This document shows, one piece after another, positions 55,228 through 64,000 of a DNA stretch of 64,000 nt (its first letter is position 1; every line of letters begins with the position of its first letter). Under the pieces are notes generated by a model, which was not told the origin of the DNA, searched no databases, and worked only from the letters and a program-made list of their open reading frames with translations. The DNA lies in NCBI GenBank assembly GCA_035048495.1, contig CM068552.1, positions 29,638,154 to 29,702,153 on the forward strand. The letters are read 5' to 3'. The DNA is from Euptelea pleiosperma (Eukaryota > Streptophyta > Magnoliopsida > Ranunculales > Eupteleaceae). A program made the position numbers and the translations under genes.

Positions 55228-56016
55228 TCGACCCCAAAGTGGGCTTGGGATGAAACACCCCTGATGGGGAGCCTGTCTGCCTCTAAGATGGGGTTCTAAG
55301 AAACATCCTTGCACGTTTATAAGAAATGTCGTGCCGATTGTACAAGTTTCCTTGCCTTCCTAAAGGGAGGAGAGAGCAAGATGGCACAGGTGGAGCAGAT
55401 TCCTGTAGTTAGAGAGTTCATGGATATCTTTTCACAGAGACTGTCAGGATTGCCTCTAAAGAGAGAAGTTGAGTTTTCCATTGAGCTAATGCTAGTGACT
55501 TCACCAATTTCTAAGGCTCCGTAGAGAATGGCACCAAGAGAACTCAAGGAACTGAAGGTTCAGTTGGAAGACTTAGGAACTAAAAGCTTCATACAACCGA
55601 GCGTCTCCCCTTGGGGTGCTCCGATCCTATTCGTGAAGAAGAAAGACGGTTCCCTGAGGACGTGCATCAACTACAGACAAATCAATAAGGTCACAGTGAA
55701 GAATAATTACCCTACGCCACAGATCAATGATCTGCTTGACCAGATGAGGGGAGCCCATTACTTTTCAAAGATAGACTTGAGATCTGGGTATCATCAGCTC
55801 AGAGTGATAATGGAGGACATCTTGAAGATAGCATTTTAGACACAGTATGGCCATTATGAATTTCTAGTCATGCTATTCGGATTGATGAATGCTTCAAGTA
55901 AATTCATGGATCTAATGAACTGGATCTTCCGATTGAATCTTGATCAGTTCTCTATTTCTTTATTGATGATATCCTGATCTACTCACGGACTCAAGAAGAG
56001 CACCAGCAGCATCTAC
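55228..56016 (+). pseudogene. Chromovirus protease-RT linker and RT, 5' part
   Basis: IPVVREFMDIFSQRLSGLP (about 55402-55460) and SIELM precede RT. The RT fingers read [20 protein letters not shown] (about 55600-55660) and [18 protein letters not shown]; the palm reads [15 protein letters not shown] (about 55763-55807). The catalytic [11 protein letters not shown] is present at 55956-55988 in a shifted frame, keeping both Asp codons (55965-55970). Stops at 55522 and 55837 and the frame shift inactivate it. After EEHQQHL the gene is cut by the S4 LTR and resumes at 61007. Confidence 0.85.
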
Positions 56017-56430
56017 TGTAAAGAATAATTTCATATTCTAGCAAAGATTCCATGTGACACAAAACATTATTGTAAACGTTCCTACGAGCACCAGTGTAAC
56101 GTTGAAGATGTCATGGTAAGCATAATTCACCGACTACATGAAGACTAAAAGACAAAGACAGTAAGAATCAGACGGTTGACGACAAAGTCATCTGAGTAAC
56201 TGCCAATTTGTTAGTATAAGATCGTGCGTGCTCGCATAGGAGGTAAGTGACTCAGTGACCATAGGAATAGGTTTTAAATGAATAAAATATAATGGTCAAA
56301 CCAAGTCAGAGGACAGACTTGAATCTAGTCAAGAATTTGACTATGGGGTTATGTCCAATCAATTGGAGTTTCTAGGCCAATCGATTGGATCTTCCTGATT
56401 AATCGATTAGACTCTACAGAACAGAACCTG

Positions 56431-57147
56431 TTTAAAGATAGTTTTTGGAATAAAAATATTTCTAAAAGGATGGCTGGGCATTAACTCACAAATGGCATAC
56501 TCTCTCCCTATAAAAGGCCACTAATGGCTCAGTCCCCTTAGGTTCCCCCCTCTAATTCTCATCTCTTTTTTACCTTCTCCCCTGGCACAAAAGAAAAAAA
56601 AGATAAAATAAAATTAAAAAAAATAAAAAAATCGGCGTCTCTGCATTCCCTTCTCCATCGAATGGCTCTATCATCTTCTTTTCAACATAAGTCCAAGAAC
56701 CATGGTTTGCTCTCTTCTTCTCCTTTTTTATCTCTTTCTTTCTCTAATCTCTTCTTTTATTGCTTTCTAGTTAAGTTTTTATTTGCTTTATTTCTTTAAG
56801 TATTTTTAATTCAAGCATTATAAGTTACAGTTTTTTAATAAATGAAGTTTATTTTGGCATTTTATTTTCTATTATTGCATATTTATTTTCTTTTATTAAT
56901 GTTGTAGGTAATTTCCCTCCTATAAAAAAATGTTTTAAAAATCAGTTTTCACCATTTTCATCTCTCCACCATTTTTACCATTTCCTTGGCTTGCTTTCTT
57001 TAATGTTACTTCTCTAACCCGAGTGCGGATTCGATATCCAACTTACCATGTTCGATCAAGAAATAAATTTTTGTAAGATTAAAGAATCGAAAAAATAATA
57101 TTGATTTAAGGGTTATCCGTGCCAACAACCAAAAACAACTTGTTTCA
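56431..57147 (+). repeat. 5' LTR remnant of A6
   Basis: It matches 60175-60885 nearly throughout: TATA box CTATAAAAGG (56508-56517), CCATGGTTTGCTCTC, AATTTTTGTAAGATTAAAG near the end, and TTGTTTCA at 57147. The first about 1.1 kb, with the tRNA-like module, is missing. Confidence 0.82.
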
Positions 57148-57476
57148 AATGGCACTTAATGTACCCCCATCATGTCTGGCTGAAGATGTAATACTTAGCA
57201 CTTTCGGAAAGGCAATTTCGATATTTTTGGAGTTATATGAGTCGCATGCATATATTATTGTCAAATCTCTTTAGACATGTAGGTACATTCATTCTGCAGA
57301 TCATCAGGTACATATAAGGTCCAATTTATACCGAATTGGTAAAACCCTTCCTAAACTCTTGCATCATGAATTATCGATCTTCCATCTTTTTATGTCTCGG
57401 TCATGAGCACGAGGATGGTGCTGTATTTTGGTTGGCAGTGGGTGTTTACCAAAACTCATGTGTTTGCTTTTGTAGA

Positions 57477-57521
<45 letters not shown>

Positions 57522-59033
57522 AAACCTTGTGTTTTTTGGTATGATTTCCTGTGATTTTTGAAAATATTTGACTTGATTAGCGAAAACCTACGGTTAAGTC
57601 TATTTATTGAAAAAGATGTAAATTTTAAAAAATCACTCGTTAGCTCTTAGTTCAATTTGAAAGACAAATAGTACTACAGTAGAATGAAACTTTTACAAAA
57701 CTCGAATTCAGCAAAAATTTTCAAAGATTAGCATCAAAATTATCTGTAGTTTAGACTTTCTAGAGATCCAAGGAGAACAATTGTGGAGACCTAACTCAAT
57801 GAGCTTTTCTTCATTTCTGAGGGTTATAACATAATTCTAAGTCACAAGATGACTCACAATTCTTCAAGTCCCCAATTATTTTGTTGAGAGATCTCATTAA
57901 CCCTTGCTTTGGTCATAAAACTTGGAGCGACATCAAATTCAGATTATTACAAAAAGAACATGCTCTATATCCATTCGAGACATCATAGATGGAAGTGCAA
58001 ACCCTAAAAAATGATGTAGGCCATCTTTCTAACCAATCAAACATTTTTTTCTTACCTAACATCTACACCGTTTTTGAGCCTTTTGATGAAAACCTTTTCT
58101 TATTGACCCATCAACCAAAAACCCAACCCAAAAAGAGTTCAACTCAAAAACCTATTTTTGAGAGAGAGAACGGAGTTATTGGTATGATTGCACCACGAAA
58201 AGATAAAAATCAAGAAAAGAAAATAAAATGGTTCAAACTGAAAAGAAACATGAGCAGAAAAGAAAGAACGAAAGAAAAAAATAAAAAAGAAACTAAAAAA
58301 GAAGACTGATAAAACAATATCAAAAAGACAAACCAGTTGGAAAAAGGAAAAGAATGAAAGTCAGGGAAAATGTGCCATCTTCCGGAAAAAGCTAAAGAGA
58401 ATAATGTGACATCCTCTTAGAATTTTTGAAACCCCAAATATCCTTATTTTTTGAACATGTCCTAAGCCTCAATGCAACATAAGCAAGTCCTATGTGATTC
58501 TAGGTTAGCACAATCATCAAGTGTAGAGAATAGAGAAAAGAGAAACTATAGAGTTTGATCTGACGCTCCTAGAAGATATGACATTCCAATCATGATATCC
58601 TTTGAATCATCTAATATCCTCCATTCATAACAATATATGTGAGATATTTGCTAGTTTTAAATATTTCTCCTCACAATAAGTTGAGAGAAAAAAATAAAAC
58701 CATTTTTGAGAGATTCACTTCTGAGATGTATACAAGTGAGGATTGAGGTTGAGGCATACAGTCTCTATGGTGATCGGAATGTCTTTACTGCCAGATAAGG
58801 ATGATGTTGAGCACACACACACGCTGAGTCTGAGTGATTTTTTGTTTAAATGTTCATTTGTAGACGTATTACATTTTACTGACTAAGCTCTAATTTGTGA
58901 ATGATTTCTTGCATCCCTAAAATAATCTGATAAAATAGAATTTTCCTGAGTAATGCGAAAAAGTTTTTCCACATATGTTAAGCCTTCCGAACTCACTTAT
59001 CTAGCACTAATTGCCAAGGATTGGCATTATGTT
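57148..59033 (+). other. Internal region of A6 (noncoding)
   Basis: It corresponds to 3570-5380 of A1: the GCACGAGGATGGTGCT block and GGTTGGCAGTGGG (about 57429), a (GA)n run, a purine-rich tract (58195-58320) and a CA block (58812-58826). One 106-codon ORF (57989-58309, Lys-rich end) is open here, but the same stretch has stops in A1, A2 and A4. I see no domain in it. Confidence 0.6.
57479..57522. repeat. (GA)n microsatellite
   Basis: About 14 uninterrupted GA units plus flanking imperfect ones, at the place where A4 has an A run. Confidence 0.95.
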
Positions 59034-59045
59034 GGTTGAGGGTTG

Positions 59046-60885
59046 TGATATTTCCTCAAAAGTTCTTATTTTAAGACACTATCCTTTAAGTGGTGTCACA
59101 TTCTCTTACTTAAAACTCATCTTTTCATCAACTTTTTAACATAAGAGTTGCTTCCATTGCGTAGAACACATTATTTAAACAAAAATCGACTATTCGTATG
59201 AAATATAAACATTTTTTATAGTCTAATATAAAGCCATTTTGATAAAATCTCATTACTCGCTTATGTTATCACAGGGACACCATTTAGACAATTTTGATGG
59301 ATGGCGAGCCCACAATTGACCTCCAGAGCCTATGAACAAAGCTAAATAGCCAACAAGCTAAAGGCAAGAAGCTATAGAGTGAATGTGGACAGAGTCAGGA
59401 TCGAATAACCAGAGAGACAACCAAGAGGGTAGGAAAGTCAAGTCACTAGAGAAGAGACTAAAGAGACTAAGCCAAACAACTAACAGAAGATGAATGTTTG
59501 TTCAGTTGGTGAAACTTGCAAAAGACCAAGTTAGAGATCAGGGTTCAAGACCCTCGACCAAAATTTCTCTCATTTATCTATATTTTCTCTCTCCCCTCTC
59601 TAAACCCTCTCTCCTCTCAATCCCAACCATCCGATCCTCTCTCCCATCACCGTTACTCTATCACATGGCCCACTTTGGCTAATCATCACCACCCATCTCT
59701 CACCAACATCTTCACCATCAGATCATCCACCCGTTCATCGATCCAATCAACCACTAAATTCCTATCATCACACACATTCACTATGCGATTGCCACAAGAT
59801 CTACAAGATAAACGATTGTCTAAGAGAATGTGATTTTAGCATGTATGGGTGGTGTGTCCATCAGGGGCCCACCAAAATGGATGGTCTAGATTACTAATGC
59901 ATTAGAAATGTTGATTTTTCAAAAATAAAGATTTTTTCTTTGATTTAAAAAGACTTTGGAAAGATATAATTAGTTTTGATTTTGAAAGAAATTTTCTTTC
60001 ATAAAATGAATGTTTACTTTTACATAAGAGAGTTGACATGTAGTTTTGAAAACTCGTAAACTTGAAACATGTTAAAAATATTTCTTTTACAAGAAAAGTC
60101 TAAAACTTTGAAGAAAAAGGAAATTTCTTACAAGCTAAAGAAACTTTCCAAAAAGTAATAACAGGTGATTTTAAATTGCAAAGATAATTTTTAGAATAAA
60201 ATCATTTCTAAAAAGATGGTTGGGCATTAACTCACAAATGGCATACTCTCTCCCTATAAAAGGCCACTAATGGCTCATTCCCCTTAAGTTTCCCCCTCCA
60301 ATTCTCATCTCTTTCTTACCTTCTCCCCTAGCATAAAAGGAAAAAAAAAGGTAAAATAAAAATAAAAATAAAAAAAATTAGCGTCTCTGCCTCCCTTCTC
60401 TATCGAATTGCTCCATCATCTTCTTCTTAACACAGGTCTAAGAACCATGGTTTGCTCTCCTTTTCTCTTTCTCTATCTCTTTCTCTCTCTAATCTCTTCT
60501 TTTATTACTTTCTAGTTAAGTTTTCATTTGCTTTATTTCTTTAAGCATTTTTAATTCAAGCATTGTAAGTTACAATTTTTTTAATAAATGAAATTTATTT
60601 CAACATTTTATTTTTTATTTTTGCATATTTATTTTCTTTTATTTATGTTGTAGGTAATTTCTCTCCTATAAAAAAATATTTTAAAAATCATTTTCCACCA
60701 TTCTTATTTCTCCACCATTTCCTTGCTTGCTTTCTTTAATGTTACTTTTTTAACCCGAGTGTAGATTCGACATCCAACTTACCCTATTCGATCAAGAAAT
60801 AAATTTTTGTAGGATTAAAGAACGAAAAAAAAATAATGTTGATTTAAGGGCTATCCATGCGAACGATCATAAAAACCTTGTTTCA
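59046..60885 (+). repeat. 3' LTR of A6
   Basis: 1840 bp, TGATATTTCCTC to CCTTGTTTCA. The tRNA-like module lies at 59492-59560, TATA box CTATAAAAGG at 60254-60263, TGTAGGATTAAAG (about 60809) and hairpin region GAGTGTAGATTCGACATCCAA near 60756 (arms decayed). It is the shortest complete A LTR here, with a shorter leader. TTTAT (60886-60890) is the likely right target site; the left one was deleted. Confidence 0.86.
59492..59560 (+). other. tRNA-like module (A6 3' LTR, copy 7)
   Basis: GTTCAGTTGGTGAAAC starts at 59500. AGGGTTCAAGACCCT spans 59540-59554, with the B-box at 59542, again 42 nt. The T-stem is paired. Confidence 0.65.
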
Positions 60886-61006
60886 TTTATCACCTTACCT
60901 TAACCAGTAAACTTGTGATAGGTTAGATTAATTGTTGAATACCTAATCACACACCCCCTTCTAGGTATTCTTGAGTAAAAGAGAAAGGGCCGATAATTTC
61001 ATCTCC

Positions 61007-61728
61007 GACTAGCCCTATAGATGCTGAGAAATCATCGACTCTATGCCAAGTTCAGTAAATGCGAATTCTGGCAAGAGGGTTTAAAGTTCTTGGGTGATGT
61101 TATTTTCAGGGAGGGAGTCTCAGTTGATCCATCAAAGGTTGAAGCAATGTTGAACTGGGAGCCGCCGAGCAGTGTTACTGAAATTTGGAGTTTCTTGGGT
61201 TTGGCGGGCTACTATTAGAGGTTCATTGATGGATTCTCCAGCACTGCTATCGTTGACACGCCTCATACAGAAGGGTGTGAAGTTTGAGTAGGACAAGAAG
61301 TGTTCTTCTGCCTTTGAAGAGATGAAGACTCGTCTACTACGTCACCTATTCTGATGATTCCGTCTGATGATGGGGGCTTTGTCATTTACGGTGATGCATC
61401 ATTGAAGGGACTAGGTTCTATCCTGATACAAAATGGGAAGGTGATCACTTATGCTTCGAGACAGTTGAAGATTCATGAGCAGAATTACCCAACGCATGAC
61501 CTTGAGCTTGCAGTAGTTGTCTTTGTACTCAAGATTTGGCACCATTACCTCTATGGCAAGAAGTTCGAGTTTTACTCTTATCACAAGAGCTTGAAATACA
61601 TTTTCACTCAGAAGGAGCTGAATATGAGGCAGAGACGGTGGATGGAGTTCTTGAAGGACTATGACTTCACTCTCCAATACCACCTGGGCAAGTCCAATGT
61701 GGTGGCAGATGCACTGAGCCAAAAATAG
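61007..61728 (+). pseudogene. Chromovirus RT end and RNase H (broken)
   Basis: It resumes RT with LRNHRLYAKFSKCEFW (61024-61071), GVSVDPSKVEAMLNW and SFLGLAGYY, then a TAG (about 61216) and a frame-shifted thumb. RNase H is open at 61354-61728: [52 protein letters not shown] and [10 protein letters not shown]. The catalytic motif normally YTDHKS reads YSYHKS; Asp is replaced by Tyr (codon 61579-61581). The frame ends at TAG 61726-61728. Confidence 0.85.
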
Positions 61729-61739
61729 AGTTGGATGAT

Positions 61740-62740
61740 ATTTAGCCTTTTAAGCCAGGAGGTAAAATGGCCGGATGCTGAGGGGGACCATGAAACTCAA
61801 ATTTCGACATAGTACCCTAGGATCCTTGTCTCATACTTGGCAGTCAAACCCTCTTTGCTTAGAAGGATCATAGAGAAACAGCATGGGAAGGGATGGTCCA
61901 ATGCCGTTCGACATACTATCTTGAAGGAGGAGTGGACTTTGCACTTAGATGGCAATCTGAGGTACCATAAGAGATTTTGGGTACCTGAAGACAATGATGA
62001 GATGTAGCAAGAGATTCTCAATGAGGCTCATTGTACTCATTACACAATACATCCAGGTAGCTCTAAGATGTAACAAGACTTACGTAGATAGTTTTGATGG
62101 AATAATATAAAGAAGGAGATTGCTCAATATGTGTCAAAATTCCTAACACGTCAACAGATCAAGGTCAAGCATCAGAATCCTGGAGGCACCCAGCAGCCTC
62201 TACCTATCCCAGAGTAGAAGTGGGATAATGTGTCAATGGATTTTGTGATGGGTCTACCTAAGACTCGTCAGAACCATGATTCCATTTGGGTAATCGTGGA
62301 TAGACTGACGAAGTCTCCTCATACTGTCAATGATCTGAGCAGATTGTACGTCAAAGAGATTGTCAAATTGCATGGTATCTCAGTCTCCATTGTGTCAGAT
62401 AGAGATCCAAAGTTCACCTCGAAGTTCTAGAAGAGTTCTCAGAGTGCCTTCAGGAAAAAGTTGAATTTGTTCAACTTTTCACCCTCAAACATACGGGCAG
62501 ACGGAGCGAGTGAATGAAACCTTGGAAGATTTACTCAGAGCTTGTATACTGACTTCAAAGGCAATTGGGAGGATCATTTATCACTTGTGGAGTTCGCATA
62601 CAATAATAGCCATCAGTTGAGCATTGGCATGGCACTATTTGAAGCTTTCTATAGAAGGCCTTGTAGATCTCCAGTGTGCTGGGCAGAGGTTGAAGAGAGA
62701 AGCTTGCTTGGTCCGGAGGTGGTGCAAGTCTACTGAGAAG
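61740..62740 (+). pseudogene. Chromovirus integrase (broken)
   Basis: The N-terminal region reads HYTIHPGSSKM, with the zinc-binding cysteines damaged (FLTRQQ in place of CLTCQ). The core keeps [10 protein letters not shown] with the first Asp (about 62233-62262) and IVSDRDPKF with the second (about 62389-62415). GQTERVNETLEDLLRACI with the Glu (about 62497-62550) is in another frame. EDHLSLVEFAYNN (about 62569-62607) and FEAFYRRPCRSPVCW close the core. At least six stops interrupt it. Confidence 0.83.
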
Positions 62741-63240
62741 ATCAGAATTATCCGAGAACGTCTCCTTGTGATGCAGAGTCGACAGAAGTCTTATGCTAAT
62801 CTGCATCGTCGTAAGCTTGAGTTCTCCATCAACGATCATGTCTTCTTGAAGGTATCGCTAGTCAGAGAAGTGATGAGGTTTGGTAGAAAGGGAAGCTAGC
62901 ACCGAGGTTCATTGGACCTTTCTTGGTCCTTGATAGGATTGGTGAGGTTTCCAATCGCTTAGCTTTGCTTATCCAATTGGCCGAAGTTCATGACGTATTC
63001 CATATCTTGATGCTTCGCAAATATGAGCCAGATCCATCTCACGTGCTTGATTGGAAGTCTTTAGAGCTCCGTGAGGATGTTCCATATATTGAACAACTTG
63101 TCTGTATCCTTGCCACAAAAGAGCAGGTGTTGCGTACCAAAGTGATCCCTTAGTGAAGGTATTGTGGCAACACCACAACATTGAAGATGCATGCCTCTTG
63201 GAAACTGGTGGCTGACATCAGAGAGAAGTATCCACATTTG
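62741..63240 (+). pseudogene. Integrase C-terminus and chromodomain-like end
   Basis: RIIRERLLVMQSRQKSYA (62739-62792), the LAPRFIGPFLVLDRIG stretch (about 62896-62943) and HDVFHILMLRKYEPDPSH (about 62989-63042) are typical of chromoviruses. The end reads EQVLRTKVIPLVKVLWQHHN (about 63120-63180) in two frames, matching the group II chromodomain-like region that targets such elements to heterochromatin. A stop at 63151 and a shift break it. Confidence 0.75.
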
Positions 63241-63284
63241 TTCTCAGATCAGGCATGTCTAATTTTGAGGAAGAAATTTCTTAT

Positions 63285-63297
63285 AAGGAGGGTGGGA
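63285..63297 (+). promoter_or_regulatory. Polypurine tract of chromovirus
   Basis: AAGGAGGGTGGGA lies directly before TGTAATGACC. Confidence 0.85.
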
Positions 63298-64000
63298 TGT
63301 AATGACCTTTTGTCTAGCAGTATTATAATAGAGTTTTTATAATACTTTGAACTTAATATGTAAGTCATTTTAAAGGTCTCAACAATAGCTTTCTATTGGT
63401 ATCAAGTTTGTCCAAATCGGACTTGTGGGTCAAAAGTTATTGTGCTAACATATGGGCAATATTTTAAATTAAAATGCTTCAGATACATATCAAATTTTTT
63501 TTTAAAATGTTCAAAATTTTAATCCCACATTGGAAAGGAGTGAAAATTTTTAGGTTTTGAACCTCTATAAATAGAGGTGATATCCTAAACTAAATAGATA
63601 AGTTTGGATATTTACATTCTAACCCCTGAGGTAAGAATAATTGCAAAAAAACTCTTCAACTAAAAGAAATTCTAGAAAATTCTTAGGAATTCTTTGAAAT
63701 ATTCAGGATGTCCTTTGAAAAGTTTTTAGTGGGTCCCCTTACCTTGAGATACGCAAGATATATGCAGTACGTAATTCAAGAATTTGGGATTCTAACGAAT
63801 TTACGGGTAAGTACATAGTTATCTATTTAATTAATTAATTATTTATTTATTTAATTATTATTTATTTATTTATAAATGTTATTTTATTTTAAAAATAGTA
63901 AAAAATTCACATGTGTAATTATGATAGATGAGAACATGTGTAATCTTATTTAGTTGGCTGAAGTCATGTTCAAATTCATTTAAAATGAGATATATGCATT
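63298..64000 (+). repeat. 3' LTR of chromovirus, runs off window
   Basis: It starts TGTAATGACCTTTTGTC. It holds a TATA box inside an inverted repeat (CCTCTATAAATAGAGG, 63562-63577) and an AT-rich TTAATTAATTATTTATTT run (63825-63895). The LTR end is not in the window. Confidence 0.82.
63562..63577 (+). promoter_or_regulatory. TATA box within hairpin, chromovirus LTR
   Basis: CCTCTA and TAGAGG pair around TAAA; TATAAATA spans the loop. Confidence 0.65.

Larger units (their letters stand above)
56431..60885 (+). mobile_element. Element A6 (Athila-like) without gag and pol
   Basis: A 5' LTR remnant (56431-57147) is followed by PBS remnant TGGCAC (57150-57155) and directly by the post-pol block, 3' noncoding region, PPT GGTTGAGGGTTG (59034-59045) and a full 3' LTR (59046-60885). 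The internal region is only about 1.9 kb. The join between PBS and post-pol block lies in GGCACTT, which resembles GGTACTT of the post-pol block in A4, so a microhomology deletion is likely. Confidence 0.8.
56017..61001 (+). mobile_element. S-family LTR remnant (S4) holding element A6; near-perfect duplication TCTAC/TCTCC
   Basis: The left piece 56017-56430 starts TGTAAAGAATAATTTC and includes GAAGATGTCATGGTA and three CAATCGATTGGA-type sites (56353-56410). The right piece 60886-61001 is the LTR end, with CCAGTAAAC, CACCCCCTTCTAGG and ATAATTTCA. Flanks TCTAC (56012-56016) and TCTCC (61002-61006) differ at one base. About 1.1 kb of the LTR middle is missing together with the front of A6's 5' LTR, which one deletion across the S4/A6 border explains. 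Confidence 0.78.
55228..64000 (+). mobile_element. Tekay/Del-like chromovirus (Ty3/gypsy), 3' part, split by S4/A6
   Basis: RT (55280-56016 and 61007-61230), RNase H (61340-61728), integrase (61740-62740) and a chromodomain-like end (62740-63250), then PPT AAGGAGGGTGGGA and an LTR beginning TGTAATGACC. Domain order, the TKVIPLVKVLW-type C-terminus and the TGTAA... LTR start fit the Tekay branch. The frame is broken by many stops. The LTR runs off the right end of the window; gag and the 5' LTR are not found. Confidence 0.85.

Noticed and set aside
57989..58309. 106-codon ORF as an env-like gene of A6
   Set aside because: The matching region in A1, A2 and A4 is full of stops; no signal peptide or membrane segment; Lys-rich end comes from a purine tract.

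Overview
The window looks like intergenic DNA from a large, repeat-rich flowering-plant nuclear genome. It is almost entirely nested, decayed LTR retrotransposons. I recognise no intact host gene; every coding stretch is a broken retrotransposon gene with stops and frameshifts. I named three main families. Family A is an Athila-like Ty3/gypsy element without a chromodomain: LTRs of about 1.8-2.9 kb run from TGATATTCGCTC to TTTCA, the polypurine tract (PPT) is GGTTGGGGGTTG, and the primer site resembles TGGCGCCGTTG. Families S and T are Ty1/copia-type LTRs that end in a CCCCCTTCTAGG-like block plus AATTTCA; S looks Sirevirus-like. The third is a Tekay/Del-like chromovirus. CACTA and MITE remnants are also present.

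Layout. 1-5392 is the 3' two-thirds of element A1 (protease tail, RT, RNase H, integrase, noncoding 3' region), and 5393-7728 is its 3' LTR. From 7729 the internal region of a second element, A2, is read. It is interrupted by a T solo LTR (9970-11572, duplication ATCCC) and, inside integrase, by a solo A LTR (14039-38449, duplication AACAT). That LTR has itself been filled by a solo LTR (14387-16721), a truncated CACTA element (16829-18516), the pol-less element A4 (20033-34749, with an S solo LTR and another A solo LTR inside) and a fragment A5 (34750-37147). A2 resumes at 38450 and ends in a 3' LTR (40473 to about 45365) that holds a further solo LTR (41113-44019).

45365-47500 is a copia gag/protease fragment with a fold-back insertion. 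48047-48261 is a Mutator-like MITE with a perfect 9-bp duplication. 48375-48729 (minus strand) is a UBN2-type gag fragment next to a tRNA-iMet-like primer site. 49756-54843 is a deleted S element with duplication GTTGG. From about 55230 to the end is a chromovirus, split in RT by an S LTR (56017-61001) that itself contains the deleted element A6 (56431-60885).

The most unusual structure is a tRNA-like module in the U3 of nearly every A LTR. It has a D-arm/A-box and a T-arm/B-box, usually exactly 42 nt apart and about 410-470 nt from the LTR start, often followed by a T run. It suggests an embedded Pol III promoter or a fixed SINE-like insertion. A LTRs also share paired TACGTA sites 31 bp apart, a hairpin near the 3' end and an intron-like leader. 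Nearly all retrotransposon insertions lie in the same orientation.
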